Source: Flavilitoribacter nigricans DSM 23189 = NBRC 102662
GTDB lineage: Bacteria > Bacteroidota > Bacteroidia > Chitinophagales > Saprospiraceae
Direction of reading: 5' to 3'
Length of the DNA: 64,000 nt
Assembly (NCBI RefSeq): GCF_002646595.1
Contig: NZ_PDUD01000001.1
Location: 434,001 to 498,000 of the forward strand
Every line of letters starts with the position of its first letter. Position 1 is the first letter of the stretch. Below are positions 27,478-37,069 of the stretch, piece after piece. Below the pieces are notes generated by a model. It was not told the origin of the DNA and searched no databases. It saw only the letters and a list, made by a program, of their open reading frames with translations. The position numbers and the translations under genes were made by a program.

Positions 27478-28494
27478 ATGATCAGTACTATCGAAATTCA
27501 CCCCAACTCCCGAATTCCAAAGTACAAACAGCTCGCCTTCAATCTGAGTAGAGGTATCAAAAGTCAATCTCTTTCAACGGAAGAACGCCTGCCTTCGATC
27601 AATTACCTGAGTACGGTGCTGGAGGTCTCCCGGGACACCGTAGAAAAGGCCTATCGCGAATTGCGCAAAAAGAACCTGATCGAAGCCATTCCGGGTAAAG
27701 GGTATTTTGTAAAACCTTCAGCCAACACGGATAAGATGAAGGTATTCCTGCTCTTCAATAAGCTCAGCGCTCACAAAAAGATCATTTATGACCACTTTGT
27801 GTCTACACTGGGCAAACAGGCGGAGATCGATTTCCACGTGTACAACAATGACTTTACGATCTTTGAGCAATTGCTGTCCAGTAACTTTGACAATTACTCT
27901 TACTACGTGATCATTCCCCATTTTTACACCCACTATCACTCTGCGAAGGACATTATCAACCGCATCCCCAAAAACAAGCTAATCCTGCTGGATAAGCGCA
28001 TCGAAGGTATCCAGGGCAACTACGCCGGTGTCTACCAGGATTTCGAACAAAACATCTACGATGCCCTCTGCGAAGCAAATCACCTGCTGGCCAAATACCA
28101 GACCATTAAACTGTTGTTCCCCAGCTGGACCTATCAGCCCCGGGAGATCATCAAAGGTTTTCAACGCTTCTGCATCGATTACAATTTTAAGGGAAAACTG
28201 GTACCGGAAATCAGTAAGGAACCGCTGGCCCGCGGGGAAGCCTACATTACCATGATGGAGGACGACCTGGTCTGTCTGGTGAAAAAGATCAAAGCATCCG
28301 GACTGCAGGTAGGCCGGGAGATCGGCATCCTTTCCTACAATGAGAATCCCCTGAAAGAAGTGCTGCTCGACGGTATTTCGGTTATATCTACCGATTTCCA
28401 GCTGATCGGTGAAACCGCAGCCAATCTGATCCTCAACAAGCAGGGTGGACAGGTAGAAAACCCCTTCCGTCTGATCCTGCGGAATTCGCTATAA
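27478..28494 (+). CDS. GntR-type regulator with sugar-binding-like effector domain
   Basis: A 338-residue transcription factor. Residues about 10-75 are a GntR winged helix (YKQLAFNLSRGI, LPSINYLSTVLEVSRDTVEK, GKGYFVKP). The remainder (about 85-338) looks like a LacI/periplasmic-binding-protein effector domain, ending DGISVISTDFQLIGETAA. This architecture is used by Bacteroidota regulators of sugar catabolism, where the effector is a monosaccharide. It follows the hybrid regulator on the same strand but is 386 bases away, with its own upstream repeats. Target genes are unknown; the adjacent SusCD locus is a natural guess. Confidence 0.85.
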   Translation: MISTIEIHPNSRIPKYKQLAFNLSRGIKSQSLSTEERLPSINYLSTVLEVSRDTVEKAYRELRKKNLIEAIPGKGYFVKPSANTDKMKVFLLFNKLSAHKKIIYDHFVSTLGKQAEIDFHVYNNDFTIFEQLLSSNFDNYSYYVIIPHFYTHYHSAKDIINRIPKNKLILLDKRIEGIQGNYAGVYQDFEQNIYDALCEANHLLAKYQTIKLLFPSWTYQPREIIKGFQRFCIDYNFKGKLVPEISKEPLARGEAYITMMEDDLVCLVKKIKASGLQVGREIGILSYNENPLKEVLLDGISVISTDFQLIGETAANLILNKQGGQVENPFRLILRNSL

Positions 28495-28499
28495 TCCAT

Positions 28500-28535
28500 C
28501 CGGAGGTTCGGCCGCATGGGCGGCCGAACCTCCGG
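28500..28535. terminator. Two-way terminator between convergent genes
   Basis: A perfect 15-base stem (28500-28514 with 28521-28535) with a six-base loop. It is followed by a T-rich stretch on the plus strand and lies in the 49-base gap between the GntR-type gene and the convergent serine hydrolase. Confidence 0.8.
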
Positions 28536-28543
28536 CTCCTTTC

Positions 28544-29665
28544 CTAATATTCCATCACCAGTTTAACCAGATCCCGCATGGCCAGGAACAGGGCCCGGTT
28601 GGCGGCATCCGACGTATTGGTCTGATAAGCGATAGCGATTCCCTTTTCCGGAAAATACTGCATATTGGTAATGTAGCCCGGGAAAAACCCGCTGTGTCCG
28701 TAAGCTTTCCCGTAGGGCGTGTCGGTGATGTGTACCCCGAGCCCCCACTGCCCGCCCAGGCGTTTGGCATCCACCCCGTCGAAGAAATCTTCCAGCAGTG
28801 CCGGATCGAATACCTTGCCTTCGTAGATCAGTTTCCCGGCCCGGGCCAGATCCTGGGGGTTCATCACAAAACCACCGCCGGCCCACTCGAATTGCAGGTT
28901 GTACTGGTAGACTCCGTTTTTAACAGTGCGACCGGGAAAAAACGGATCATCTGGGCCACTGTAACCGACGGCCAGGCCCTTGACCTTGCGGTCTACCTGC
29001 GGGCTGACCCGCTTCAGCTTGAAGGGTTTAAGTACATTTTTCCGAACGAGTTTATACATGTTTTTACCCGTGACTTCTTCCAGCACCATAGCGGCCAGGA
29101 TATAATTGGTATCGGAATAGGCAAAATCGGTCCCCGGAGCGAAAAGAGGATCTTTATCCAGCACGTAGGCCAGTAGTTCGGCCGGCTTCCAGACCCGGTC
29201 CGCATCGAGCAAGACATCCTTCTGGAATTGTTCTTCAAAGACATAGCGGGAAATGCCCGATGAATGCCGCAGCAGATTCCTCAGGGTAAGTTGATCGGCA
29301 TTCTGCACGCGGGCGTACCAGTCGTAGTGCCCCAGATATTCCCGGACAGGGCGGTCCAGATCCAGTACGCCTTTTTCGACCTGTTGCATGATCACCGCGG
29401 AAACGAAGATCTTGCCCGTACTACCACCGAGCATCCGGTGTTCGGCCGTCATCGGGATACCGGCCTCCTGATCTGCATAGCCGACCGGAACGGCTCCGTA
29501 GGTACCATCCGGCAAAACGACGGCAAAAATGGCACCGGCCCGGTCAATGGTATCGTAAATGGTGTGCATTTTTTCCCGCAGTTTTTCCAGCAGCGGATCA
29601 ATGGAGCTTTGGGCAAAGGACGGAAGGTGGAGCAACAGGCAGTAGAGCAGGATACGAAATTTCAT
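28544..29665 (-). CDS. Secreted beta-lactamase-family serine hydrolase
   Basis: A 373-residue exported protein with a signal peptide ending near PSFAQ (residue 19). It carries the SxxK motif Ser82-Thr-Gly-Lys85 (LGGSTGK), the second motif as YSD in FAYSDTNY where class C enzymes and DD-peptidases have YxN, and the third motif as HSG (GHSGFF). It belongs to the broad class C beta-lactamase/esterase/peptidase group; antibiotic resistance should not be assumed. The replacement of Asn in the second motif is seen in some esterase-like members. It stands alone, convergent with the regulator gene. Confidence 0.85.
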   Translation of the reverse strand: MKFRILLYCLLLHLPSFAQSSIDPLLEKLREKMHTIYDTIDRAGAIFAVVLPDGTYGAVPVGYADQEAGIPMTAEHRMLGGSTGKIFVSAVIMQQVEKGVLDLDRPVREYLGHYDWYARVQNADQLTLRNLLRHSSGISRYVFEEQFQKDVLLDADRVWKPAELLAYVLDKDPLFAPGTDFAYSDTNYILAAMVLEEVTGKNMYKLVRKNVLKPFKLKRVSPQVDRKVKGLAVGYSGPDDPFFPGRTVKNGVYQYNLQFEWAGGGFVMNPQDLARAGKLIYEGKVFDPALLEDFFDGVDAKRLGGQWGLGVHITDTPYGKAYGHSGFFPGYITNMQYFPEKGIAIAYQTNTSDAANRALFLAMRDLVKLVMEY

Positions 29666-29866
29666 AAGCCGGTAAAAGTAATTTGGTGTACTGCATAATA
29701 CTAATTGTCGGCCGATTTACAGAGGTTCCGCAAGGACGCAGGCCAGTTTTTCGACCAACCGGGCAACCACCCCTATCTACTGCATTTTAACGCCGCTTTC
29801 TTGCCATGTCAGTTCCAATACCGTAGATTAGCAAGATCATTCATTCACGCCTAAACTGTTTTCTCT

Positions 29867-30232
29867 ATGAAAGCTTTGCTTGCCATTACCAAAACTTGTT
29901 TACTCTTATCCGCGCTCTTTGCCTTCCAGGCGATGACCCTTCCCGGAAATGTGGAAGGCGTCTGGGCCTACGAAGCCTCCGGCACCCCTCCCGAATATTC
30001 CAAAGGAGAGATCACCATCAAAAAAGTAGAAGGGGAATACCAAGTGGTGCTGACCATTGGGCAAATGAGCTTTAACGTCGATAAGGTAACCGTGGAAGAC
30101 CAGAAAGTTGATTTCAGTCTGTACCTGGAAGATTCCCGGATCACCGTTACCCTGAATATCGACGGTGATAAGCTAAGCGGAAAAGCGGTATCCTACGACG
30201 GGACCTTCCCGCTGAAGGGGGAACGGAAATAA
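29867..30232 (+). CDS. Small secreted beta-rich protein, unknown function
   Basis: A 121-residue protein with a signal peptide (MKALLAITKTCLLLSALFAF). The mature part is nearly all beta strands (GEITIKKVEGEYQVVLTIG, VTVTLNIDGDKLSG-type repeats), reminiscent of small lipocalin-like or single-sheet domains found in Bacteroidota. The start fits the signal peptide. I do not recognise a named family. A hairpin terminator lies just after it. Confidence 0.65.
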   Translation: MKALLAITKTCLLLSALFAFQAMTLPGNVEGVWAYEASGTPPEYSKGEITIKKVEGEYQVVLTIGQMSFNVDKVTVEDQKVDFSLYLEDSRITVTLNIDGDKLSGKAVSYDGTFPLKGERK

Positions 30233-30250
30233 GTCATCTGTTCTAATCGT

Positions 30251-30290
30251 ATAGTGCCGGGGAACAGCCTTCTTGTTTCCCCTGCACTAT
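30251..30290. terminator. Hairpin terminator
   Basis: An imperfect stem from ATAGTGC (30251) to GCACTAT (30290), with an inner GGGGA/TCCCC part, ends the small secreted protein gene. The rest of the 30233-30550 gap shows no gene or clear promoter. Confidence 0.6.
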
Positions 30291-30550
30291 CCCCTAACAT
30301 CCGCTTTAAAAGCATTCTCCGCCAAACCCGACGCAACCTCCCTCCTACCGGTGTTTCGGCAGCCAGTCACCCAGGTAGTGCTTTTCCCAAGCCTCCGCTC
30401 GCCAATTTTACCCGCAATCGGCTTGCAGCCCCACTGAAATTGACTAATTTACTTCCCACTTATCAAAAGACCTTCCGCCAAATGCGGCGACTGAGTACCC
30501 GATAGCGGAGTCTTTTCAATTTTACAACCTTCAATTGCACGCATTTTCAG

Positions 30551-32323
30551 ATGAAAAATCACACTCACTACCAAACACTTATACCTTCTGTTATTCACTC
30601 AAATACCAAAGGACATTCCGGGATCCTGTTACTGCTGTTTTGCCTGTTTCAGTTTGCAGTAGCGCCGGTGATGGCCCAGAGTGGCAGAATACCCGCTCCG
30701 GCCAAAAACGGCATGGTGGTAAGCAGCCACTATCTGGGTTCAGAAGTCGGCCAGGCCATTCTGGAAGACGGAGGAAATGCGGTAGACGCGGCCGTAGCGA
30801 CCGCATTTGCCCTGGCAGTTACCTTACCCTCGGCCGGAAACATCGGTGGTGGCGGTTTTCTGGTTTACCACGGCAACGACGGTGCGGTAACGTCTTTTAA
30901 TTTCCGGGAAAGAGCCCCGCTGGCCGCCCATTCCGAAATGTACCTGGACGAAAACGGGGAGATCAAAAATAACTCCAATCACGCCGGACCGCTGGCCGTA
31001 GGCGTACCGGGAACGGTTGCCGGTCTCTGGATGGCGCACCAGAAGTTGGGTAAAAAACCCTGGAAAGAATTACTGCAGCCGGCTATCGAACTGGCCGAAA
31101 AGGGATTCCCTTCTACCTGGGCGATGCAGCGTTTCCTGAAAGGCCTGCAGGAGGAGGAAGATCCGATGTACGCCGCGGCGAAAACCGCTTTTTTGAAGAA
31201 CGGTAAGGACGTATATACGCCGGGCGAAACCTGGAAGCAGCCCGATCTGGCCAAAACGCTCAAGCGCATCCAGAAGGAAGGACGCGATGGTTTTTACAAA
31301 GGTAAAACGGCCCGGCTCATTGCTGATTTCATGGAAAAACACGGGGGCATGATCACCGAAACGGACCTGGCCGCCTACGAAGCGGTGGAACAGGCGCCCA
31401 TCCACGGCACCTACCGGGGCTACGATATTTACGCCATGGCGCCGCCCAGTTCGGGAGGGGTAGCCATCGTGGAGATGCTCAACATTCTGGAGGGTTTCAA
31501 TCTTCAGGAAATGGGGCACAACTCGGCCCTTTACCTGCACGTGCTTACCGAAGCCATGCGCCGTGCCTACGCCGACCGCGCCGAGCACCTGGGCGATCCC
31601 GCTTTCAACCCGGATATGCCGATCGAACGGCTGACGTCCAAAGAGTACGCTAAAGAATTACGGGAAACGATCGACCTGTTCCGGGCTTCGGAAAGCGATT
31701 CTTCGCGCTTCAATAAGGCTCTGGCCATGTACGAAAGTGAGGAAACGACGCACTTTTCAGTAGTCGACGGCGAAGGGAATACAGTTTCTCTCACCTACAC
31801 CCTGGAGTATAGCTATGGTTCGCGTCTGGTGGTGGATGGAGCCGGTTTTCTGCTCAATAATGAAATGGGGGATTTTAACCCCATACCCGGCCGGACCACC
31901 CGCCGCGGACTGATCGGAACGCCGCCCAATATTGTAGCTCCCCGGAAGAACATGCTGTCGAGTATGACGCCGACCATCGTAGCCAAAGACGGCAAGCCGG
32001 TACTGGCCATCGGTAGCCCGGGAGGACGTACCATCATCAATACCGTACTGCAGGTGGTGCTCAATACGATCGATCACGGGATGAATATCGGACAGGCGAT
32101 CGAAGCCGGCCGCATTCACCACCAATGGCTGCCGGATCGCACTTCTTTCGAACAATTTGCGATTTCGCCCGATAGTCAAAAGTTGTACGAGATGATGGGG
32201 CACGAAGTGTACTTCCGCGGCGGTCAGGGTAGTGCGATGGGCATCTATATCGACCGGGAAGAGGGATTACTTTACGGCGCCGCCGATTCCCGGGCATTTG
32301 ACGGAAAAGCGGTCGGGTATTAG
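30551..32323 (+). CDS. ggt: Gamma-glutamyltransferase, periplasmic
   Basis: A 590-residue gamma-glutamyltransferase precursor, exported by a signal peptide that ends near VMAQ (about residue 43). The large-subunit start has the family pattern MVVSSHYLGSEVGQAILEDG and GGNAVDAAVATAFAL. Autoprocessing should occur before Thr399 in TTHFSVVD, the nucleophile. The oxyanion and substrate residues follow in MTPTIVAKDGKPVLAIGSPG. The enzyme cleaves glutathione and other gamma-glutamyl compounds in the periplasm. It ends 76 bases before the SDR gene, so the two may be co-transcribed. A second, fused homologue is at 58149-61064. Confidence 0.95.
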   Translation: MKNHTHYQTLIPSVIHSNTKGHSGILLLLFCLFQFAVAPVMAQSGRIPAPAKNGMVVSSHYLGSEVGQAILEDGGNAVDAAVATAFALAVTLPSAGNIGGGGFLVYHGNDGAVTSFNFRERAPLAAHSEMYLDENGEIKNNSNHAGPLAVGVPGTVAGLWMAHQKLGKKPWKELLQPAIELAEKGFPSTWAMQRFLKGLQEEEDPMYAAAKTAFLKNGKDVYTPGETWKQPDLAKTLKRIQKEGRDGFYKGKTARLIADFMEKHGGMITETDLAAYEAVEQAPIHGTYRGYDIYAMAPPSSGGVAIVEMLNILEGFNLQEMGHNSALYLHVLTEAMRRAYADRAEHLGDPAFNPDMPIERLTSKEYAKELRETIDLFRASESDSSRFNKALAMYESEETTHFSVVDGEGNTVSLTYTLEYSYGSRLVVDGAGFLLNNEMGDFNPIPGRTTRRGLIGTPPNIVAPRKNMLSSMTPTIVAKDGKPVLAIGSPGGRTIINTVLQVVLNTIDHGMNIGQAIEAGRIHHQWLPDRTSFEQFAISPDSQKLYEMMGHEVYFRGGQGSAMGIYIDREEGLLYGAADSRAFDGKAVGY

Positions 32324-32399
32324 ATCGTTTTTTAAGAAAATACAGGAGGGATCTGCGACTGTACGTCTGATCACCGGCAATGGGCAATAATTGAAGAGC

Positions 32400-33173
32400 A
32401 TGAATAAACATTGGATACAAGACCAAGTAGCCATCGTTTGCGGCGGCGGTTCCGGTATCGGCCGGGCCATTGTACTGGAGGCCGCGCGGAACGGGGCAAA
32501 AGTCGTAATCGCCGACATTCAGGAAACAGCCGGCCGGGAAACCCTGGAACTGGTCCGGCAACTGGGTGCCACCGGCACATTTATTCCTACCGACGTCACC
32601 GATCCACCGGCCATTGCGGAAATGGCCCGGCAGGCCTCCGAACTCGGACCGATCAAGTACCTGGCTAATTCCGCCGGCCTGCAAACTTACGGCACAGCGG
32701 AAACCACCACCGAAAAACTCTGGGATGACACCCTGGACGTCAATCTGAAAAGTATGTTCCTGGTCTGCCAACAGCTCATCCCAAAAATCAGGGAAAACGG
32801 CGGCGGCGGGATCGTCAATATCAGTTCGGTGCAGGGACTCCGGTGCCAGAAAAACGTACTGGCCTACGCCACCTCCAAAGCGGCCGTGATCGGCATGACC
32901 CGCTCCATGGGGCTGGATCACGCTGCGGAAGGGATCTACGTCAACTGCATCTGCCCCGGAGCGATCGATACGCCGCTCTTACGCTACGGGGCGGCCCAGC
33001 ACGGCGAACTGCAAACTATCCTCAAGGAATGGGGCGACCACCACCCGATCGGACGGATCGGCCAACCCGTCGAAATTGCCCGAACGGCCATGTTCCTCTG
33101 GAGTCCGGATTCCAACTTCATCGTTGGGCAGGCCATTGTTGCCGATGGTGGTCTGGGGAGTATTATTCTGTAA
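32400..33173 (+). CDS. SDR-family oxidoreductase
   Basis: A 257-residue classical short-chain dehydrogenase. The ATG at 32400 is preferred to a TTG nine bases upstream. The cofactor motif GGGSGIGRA is near residue 15, NSAG is in the middle, and the catalytic residues are Ser (NISSVQG), Tyr156 and Lys160 (YATSK). The acidic residue after the second strand (VIADIQE) suggests NAD. The C-terminus IVADGGLGSI is typical. The substrate is unknown; relatives act on sugars, alcohols and ketoacids. It follows the gamma-glutamyltransferase gene. Confidence 0.9.
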   Translation: MNKHWIQDQVAIVCGGGSGIGRAIVLEAARNGAKVVIADIQETAGRETLELVRQLGATGTFIPTDVTDPPAIAEMARQASELGPIKYLANSAGLQTYGTAETTTEKLWDDTLDVNLKSMFLVCQQLIPKIRENGGGGIVNISSVQGLRCQKNVLAYATSKAAVIGMTRSMGLDHAAEGIYVNCICPGAIDTPLLRYGAAQHGELQTILKEWGDHHPIGRIGQPVEIARTAMFLWSPDSNFIVGQAIVADGGLGSIIL

Positions 33174-33478
33174 GTGCGCTTTCACCTCCCCTACCCTCAG
33201 ATTCGGTGGCCGAACCATTGCGAAGAAAGACGCTACGCTAATTCTATACTGCACAAAATCACTTACTGTCAAGTATAAAACTAAAACGGAGAAAAGCCCG
33301 TATATGTATTGCAGGCCGTTTTCCTAAACTAATTGCCGGCCAGCTAGTTACTATACCTGACGAGAAGTGGTTTGATGTTGACGGTAATTGAAATCTCAGT
33401 CCCTAAACTCCTTCGGTCAGCATTTTACGGTCATCAACTTTTCCCCCGGTATGCCTTCACCTCAAAACCAGGAAGCTT
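33174..33478. other. Intergenic stretch
   Basis: No gene is supported here. A weak 7-base stem (33283-33289 with 33316-33322, AAAACGG/CCGTTTT) ending in T residues could terminate the SDR transcript. Nothing else stands out. Confidence 0.4.
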
Positions 33479-34075
33479 ATGAAATATCTGTACGTTGGTT
33501 GTTTATTCATCTTTTTGCTATCGGCCTGCTACCAGACACCCGACGTGGTCCCCATTTTCAATCCGGTGGAAGATCCACGGGGGCTGGATTGCATTCTGGC
33601 AACGGATGAGAACGGGGCGACCATTGGCACCTTTCCCGATTGCGACCCTTTGGGACAATGGATCCAGACCAATCTCAACTCCGAAGAGCTAAAGATCCTC
33701 GATTTTCCGGATACCGTTACCGCCCAGTTGGCCACTTCCCTGCTGAAAGTCAGGCGGGCATTCGCCTACCCCAACCCTATCGGCGTCAACGAATCTTTAA
33801 CCATCGGCTTCAACGGCATCGATCAACATCTGGTGAAGATCAAACTGGCGGTAGTGAATGAAGGGACCCAAACGGTGCAACAAACGACCATCCTTTCCGA
33901 CCGAACGGATACGATCCAACTGAATATTGCCAGTAATATCTATAATCCCGGTTCCTATTACCGGGTCTACTTTCAGGTGCTGGGCGACAATGATGAGATC
34001 TTTATCGAAGGCTATGGCAACATTTTTATCTGCCGGAGTGCCACGGTAGAGAATGTAGAAGAGTGTTTTCAGTAA
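33479..34075 (+). CDS. Hypothetical lipoprotein
   Basis: A 198-residue lipoprotein: signal sequence MKYLYVGCLFIFLLSAC with lipobox LSAC (Cys17). The mature part has a beta-sandwich feel (LTIGFNGIDQHLVKIKLAVV, YYRVYFQVLGD) and four further Cys residues, two of which fall near the N-terminus (LDCILA, FPDCDPLG) and two near the C-terminus (FICRSA, EECFQ), suggesting disulfides. No family is recognised. A strong terminator follows, so it is likely a single-gene unit. Confidence 0.7.
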   Translation: MKYLYVGCLFIFLLSACYQTPDVVPIFNPVEDPRGLDCILATDENGATIGTFPDCDPLGQWIQTNLNSEELKILDFPDTVTAQLATSLLKVRRAFAYPNPIGVNESLTIGFNGIDQHLVKIKLAVVNEGTQTVQQTTILSDRTDTIQLNIASNIYNPGSYYRVYFQVLGDNDEIFIEGYGNIFICRSATVENVEECFQ

Positions 34076-34083
34076 CATAACAC

Positions 34084-34122
34084 TGCCTGATCGGAGCATA
34101 CCACGAGCCGTCCGATCAGGCA
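34084..34122 (+). terminator. Hairpin terminator
   Basis: A perfect 12-base stem (34084-34095 with 34111-34122) followed by a T-rich tract ends the lipoprotein gene. It also lies downstream of the convergent sulfatase and may serve both. Confidence 0.75.
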
Positions 34123-34174
34123 ATTTCATCTTTCAATATCCGGATTGATTTGCTGCAATCCAGCTCTCCTGGGT

Positions 34175-35599
34175 CTAGTGACCGCCGGTGTCCGCACCTT
34201 CTTCCGGAGCGAAAAAACGTTGCTGGTGGGCCTTAGCCAGACGGATGAGTTCATCCGCAATCTCCCGCTGCTGATCCAGTACATTTTCCGTTTCCATTCC
34301 ATCTCCATCCATCCGGTACAGAGCCGTATCGATCTGCATTTGTTTATATTTTCCCGCCATACCGTCCATGCCCGGTTCCACCAGTACCCGATAATTGTGG
34401 GGCAGGTGTAATTTCCAGTTACCGTCACCGCTCATTACTCCTTCAAAATGACTGCCGGTAGAGATCGCGTAATAATCGTGGGGATTTTTCGCATCGGGTT
34501 TGCCTTCGATCAGATCCCAAACATTCATCCCGTCGATTTCATTACCCGGCAGGGGTACATCGGCCAGGTGGCAAAGGGAGGGCAACAGATCAATGGAGAA
34601 AAAAGTGGAAGTAGAGGAACTACCGGCCTCGATCAGGGGCGGGTACTTGATGATGCAGGCCGAGCGGATCCCACCGTCAAAGGAAGTAGCTTTGGCCTCC
34701 CGGAAAGGCGTTTGACCGGAATGATTACCGTAGGAAGTCCAGGGGCCGTTATCCGAAGTAAAAATAACTATGGTGTTTTCCTCCAGGCCGTTGTCCTTCA
34801 ACGCCTGGTTGATCTGGCTAACGGACCAGTCCAGTTCCAGCAACACATCGGCGTAAAGGCCCTGCCCCGATTTACCTTCGAATTCATCACTGACGAAAAG
34901 CGGCACGTGCGGCATAGAATGCGGTACGTAGAGCAGGAAGGAGGTGTCTTTATTTTCTTTGATAAAATTCACGGCGCGTTCGGTATACCACTGCGTCAGA
35001 TGTTTCTGATCCTCCTTGGAAACGTCCTCGATGGTAACCTCGCCGTTTTCCCAGTATTTGATCGGGTACTGTCCCCAGTGCTCGGGGCTTTCAGGGTGGT
35101 GTTTCCACATATCGTTGGAATACATCAGGCCCGAACTGCGGTCAAATCCCCGGGCGGGCGGGCGCGTATCCGGCTGATCTCCGCAGTGCCATTTCCCGAA
35201 TATGGCGGTGGTATAACCCGCCGGCTTGAATACCTCACCCATCGTGGCGAAAGTTCTTTCCAGCCCCCGTGCATTAGGGCCATGCGCGCCGAAAACCTTG
35301 GTCCGGCCCGGATAACATCCCGTCAGCAGCGCCGAGCGGGAAGCCGAACAGATCGCCTGGGGTACGTAAAAGTTCTTAAACATACGTCCTTCTGATGCCA
35401 GTGTGCTGACCCCCGGGGTAGACAGCTCCTTATTGCCGAAGGGTTCGAAATCTCCCCATCCGGAATCATCGAGAAAAATGATCACCACATTGGGCGGGGC
35501 CTGTTCCTCCTCCGTTACGGGCTCTGCGGAGCCCGAACAGCTTTCGAAAGCAAAAGAAAGGATCAGGAGAAAAGAAAAAAGCGAGAAAAAAGACTTCAT
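34175..35599 (-). CDS. S1-type sulfatase, exported
   Basis: A 474-residue arylsulfatase-A-like enzyme. The hydrophobic leader ends at FAFESC (Cys21), so it may be a lipoprotein, though the lipobox is not canonical. NVVIIFLDDSGWGD supplies the first metal site; the formylglycine motif is CSASR with Cys84 followed by SALLTGCYPGR; the second metal site is FTSDNGPW and the substrate-binding GKWHCG is present. It removes sulfate esters from a glycan after activation by a formylglycine-generating system encoded elsewhere. It is divergent, 83 bases away, from two exported Gfo/Idh/MocA genes, a pairing seen in other sulfated-glycan degraders. Confidence 0.9.
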   Translation of the reverse strand: MKSFFSLFSFLLILSFAFESCSGSAEPVTEEEQAPPNVVIIFLDDSGWGDFEPFGNKELSTPGVSTLASEGRMFKNFYVPQAICSASRSALLTGCYPGRTKVFGAHGPNARGLERTFATMGEVFKPAGYTTAIFGKWHCGDQPDTRPPARGFDRSSGLMYSNDMWKHHPESPEHWGQYPIKYWENGEVTIEDVSKEDQKHLTQWYTERAVNFIKENKDTSFLLYVPHSMPHVPLFVSDEFEGKSGQGLYADVLLELDWSVSQINQALKDNGLEENTIVIFTSDNGPWTSYGNHSGQTPFREAKATSFDGGIRSACIIKYPPLIEAGSSSTSTFFSIDLLPSLCHLADVPLPGNEIDGMNVWDLIEGKPDAKNPHDYYAISTGSHFEGVMSGDGNWKLHLPHNYRVLVEPGMDGMAGKYKQMQIDTALYRMDGDGMETENVLDQQREIADELIRLAKAHQQRFFAPEEGADTGGH

Positions 35600-35682
35600 A
35601 GGTTTAAGAATTATTATTCGAAAGATGGCTTCCGGAGCTGCAAATTAATAAATTCAATTATTTTGGTAAAAAAATCAAAAGC

Positions 35683-37035
35683 ATGGCAAACCAACCGCAT
35701 TCAAGAAGAAAATTTATTAAGAAAGTTACCGCCGGCTCCGGTTTAGTGATGGCCGGGGGCATCGTCCCCGGTTTCAGCGCCCGCAGTTACCGACGTATTC
35801 TCGGGGCCAACGAGCGGGTCAATGCCTCCGTGATGGGCGTGAATAGCCGTGGAAATGCCCTGGCCCGGAACTTCGCCGCCCAGGAGCGCTGCGATGTCAT
35901 TCATATCTGCGATGTCGACAGCCGGGCCATCGAAAAGTGTATTGAAGGTTTGGAAGAACGGCAGACGATGAAACCCAAAGGCTTTACCGATTTTCGGAAA
36001 TCCCTGGAAGACCCGGATGTGGACTGCCTCGTTATTGCCGCTCCCGATCACTGGCACGCTCCCGCGGCCCTGCTGGCCATGCAGGCGGACAAACACGTAT
36101 ACATTGAAAAGCCCTGTAGCCACAATCCGCGGGAAGGAGAGATCCTGGTGGAGGCCCAAAAGCGCTACAATAAGGTGGTGCAAATGGGGAACCAGCGCCG
36201 ATCCTGGCCCAATGTAATGGCGGGTATCCAGGCCATCAAGGACGGAGCGATCGGCCGGGTCTATTACGGTAAAGGCTGGTATACCAACAACCGGCCATCC
36301 ATCGGGATCGGCAAAACCACGGCTCCTCCCGCGTGGCTGGACTGGGAACTCTGGCAGGGACCGGCCCCCCGTCGTTCGTTCAAGGATAACCTCATTCACT
36401 ACAACTGGCACTGGCACTGGCATTGGGGCACCGGCGAGGCCCTGAATAACGGCACCCACATGATCGACCTGCTCCGCTGGGGCATGGCCGTTGACTATCC
36501 GGTGAAGGTCAGCTCCAACGGCGGGCGCTACCGCTATCAGGACGACTGGGAAACCCCGGACACCCAGATCATCAATCTGGATTTTGCCAATGATATGACC
36601 ATGTCCTGGGAAGGTCGCAGTTGCAACGGCAAGGACATCGAAGGCAGTTCGGTCGGCGTGATGTTTTACGGCGAAGAAGGCAGCATCCTCATTCCCGGAG
36701 GCGACAGCTACACCCAGTTTGACCTGAAGGGCAAAGTCGTCCAAAAAGCCGATGCCAAAATGGCCATCGATCCGCGGAACACCATGAATCCCGCCGAGCA
36801 ACTGGACGCGCTCCACATCAACAATATGTTTGATTCGATCGCCAAAGGGACCTCCCTAAACTCGGATATCGATTCAGGTCATAAAAGTACTTTGCTCGTC
36901 CAGTTAGGGAATATCGCCCAGCGCGTAGGTCGTTCGCTCAATATCGATCCGAAGAACGGCCACATCATCAAGGATAAAGAGGCGCGCAAGCTGTGGAGCA
37001 GAACGTACGAGAAAGGTTGGGAAATGAAGTTATAA
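35683..37035 (+). CDS. Exported Gfo/Idh/MocA-family oxidoreductase
   Basis: A 450-residue protein with a twin-arginine leader (SRRKFIKKVTAGSGLVMAGG), so it should cross the membrane folded with its cofactor. The Rossmann part is at about residues 40-170 (VNASVMGVNSRGNALA, IEKPCSHNPREGE with the EKP motif). The C-terminal beta-sheet domain contains HWHWGTGEALNNGTHMIDLLRW. Family members oxidise or epimerise sugars with NAD(P); exported members of this type are widespread in Bacteroidota and Planctomycetota and include retaining glycosidase-like enzymes. It is co-oriented with a second Gfo/Idh/MocA gene 34 bases downstream. Confidence 0.9.
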   Translation: MANQPHSRRKFIKKVTAGSGLVMAGGIVPGFSARSYRRILGANERVNASVMGVNSRGNALARNFAAQERCDVIHICDVDSRAIEKCIEGLEERQTMKPKGFTDFRKSLEDPDVDCLVIAAPDHWHAPAALLAMQADKHVYIEKPCSHNPREGEILVEAQKRYNKVVQMGNQRRSWPNVMAGIQAIKDGAIGRVYYGKGWYTNNRPSIGIGKTTAPPAWLDWELWQGPAPRRSFKDNLIHYNWHWHWHWGTGEALNNGTHMIDLLRWGMAVDYPVKVSSNGGRYRYQDDWETPDTQIINLDFANDMTMSWEGRSCNGKDIEGSSVGVMFYGEEGSILIPGGDSYTQFDLKGKVVQKADAKMAIDPRNTMNPAEQLDALHINNMFDSIAKGTSLNSDIDSGHKSTLLVQLGNIAQRVGRSLNIDPKNGHIIKDKEARKLWSRTYEKGWEMKL

Positions 37036-37069
37036 GGCAGAAAAGTATGCCGTAAAAAATCGAAAAATC

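Noticed and set aside
30254-30505. 83-residue plus-strand frame before the gamma-glutamyltransferase gene
   Set aside because: It starts inside a terminator hairpin with a non-ATG codon, is rich in Pro, Arg and Ser, and has no recognisable domain.
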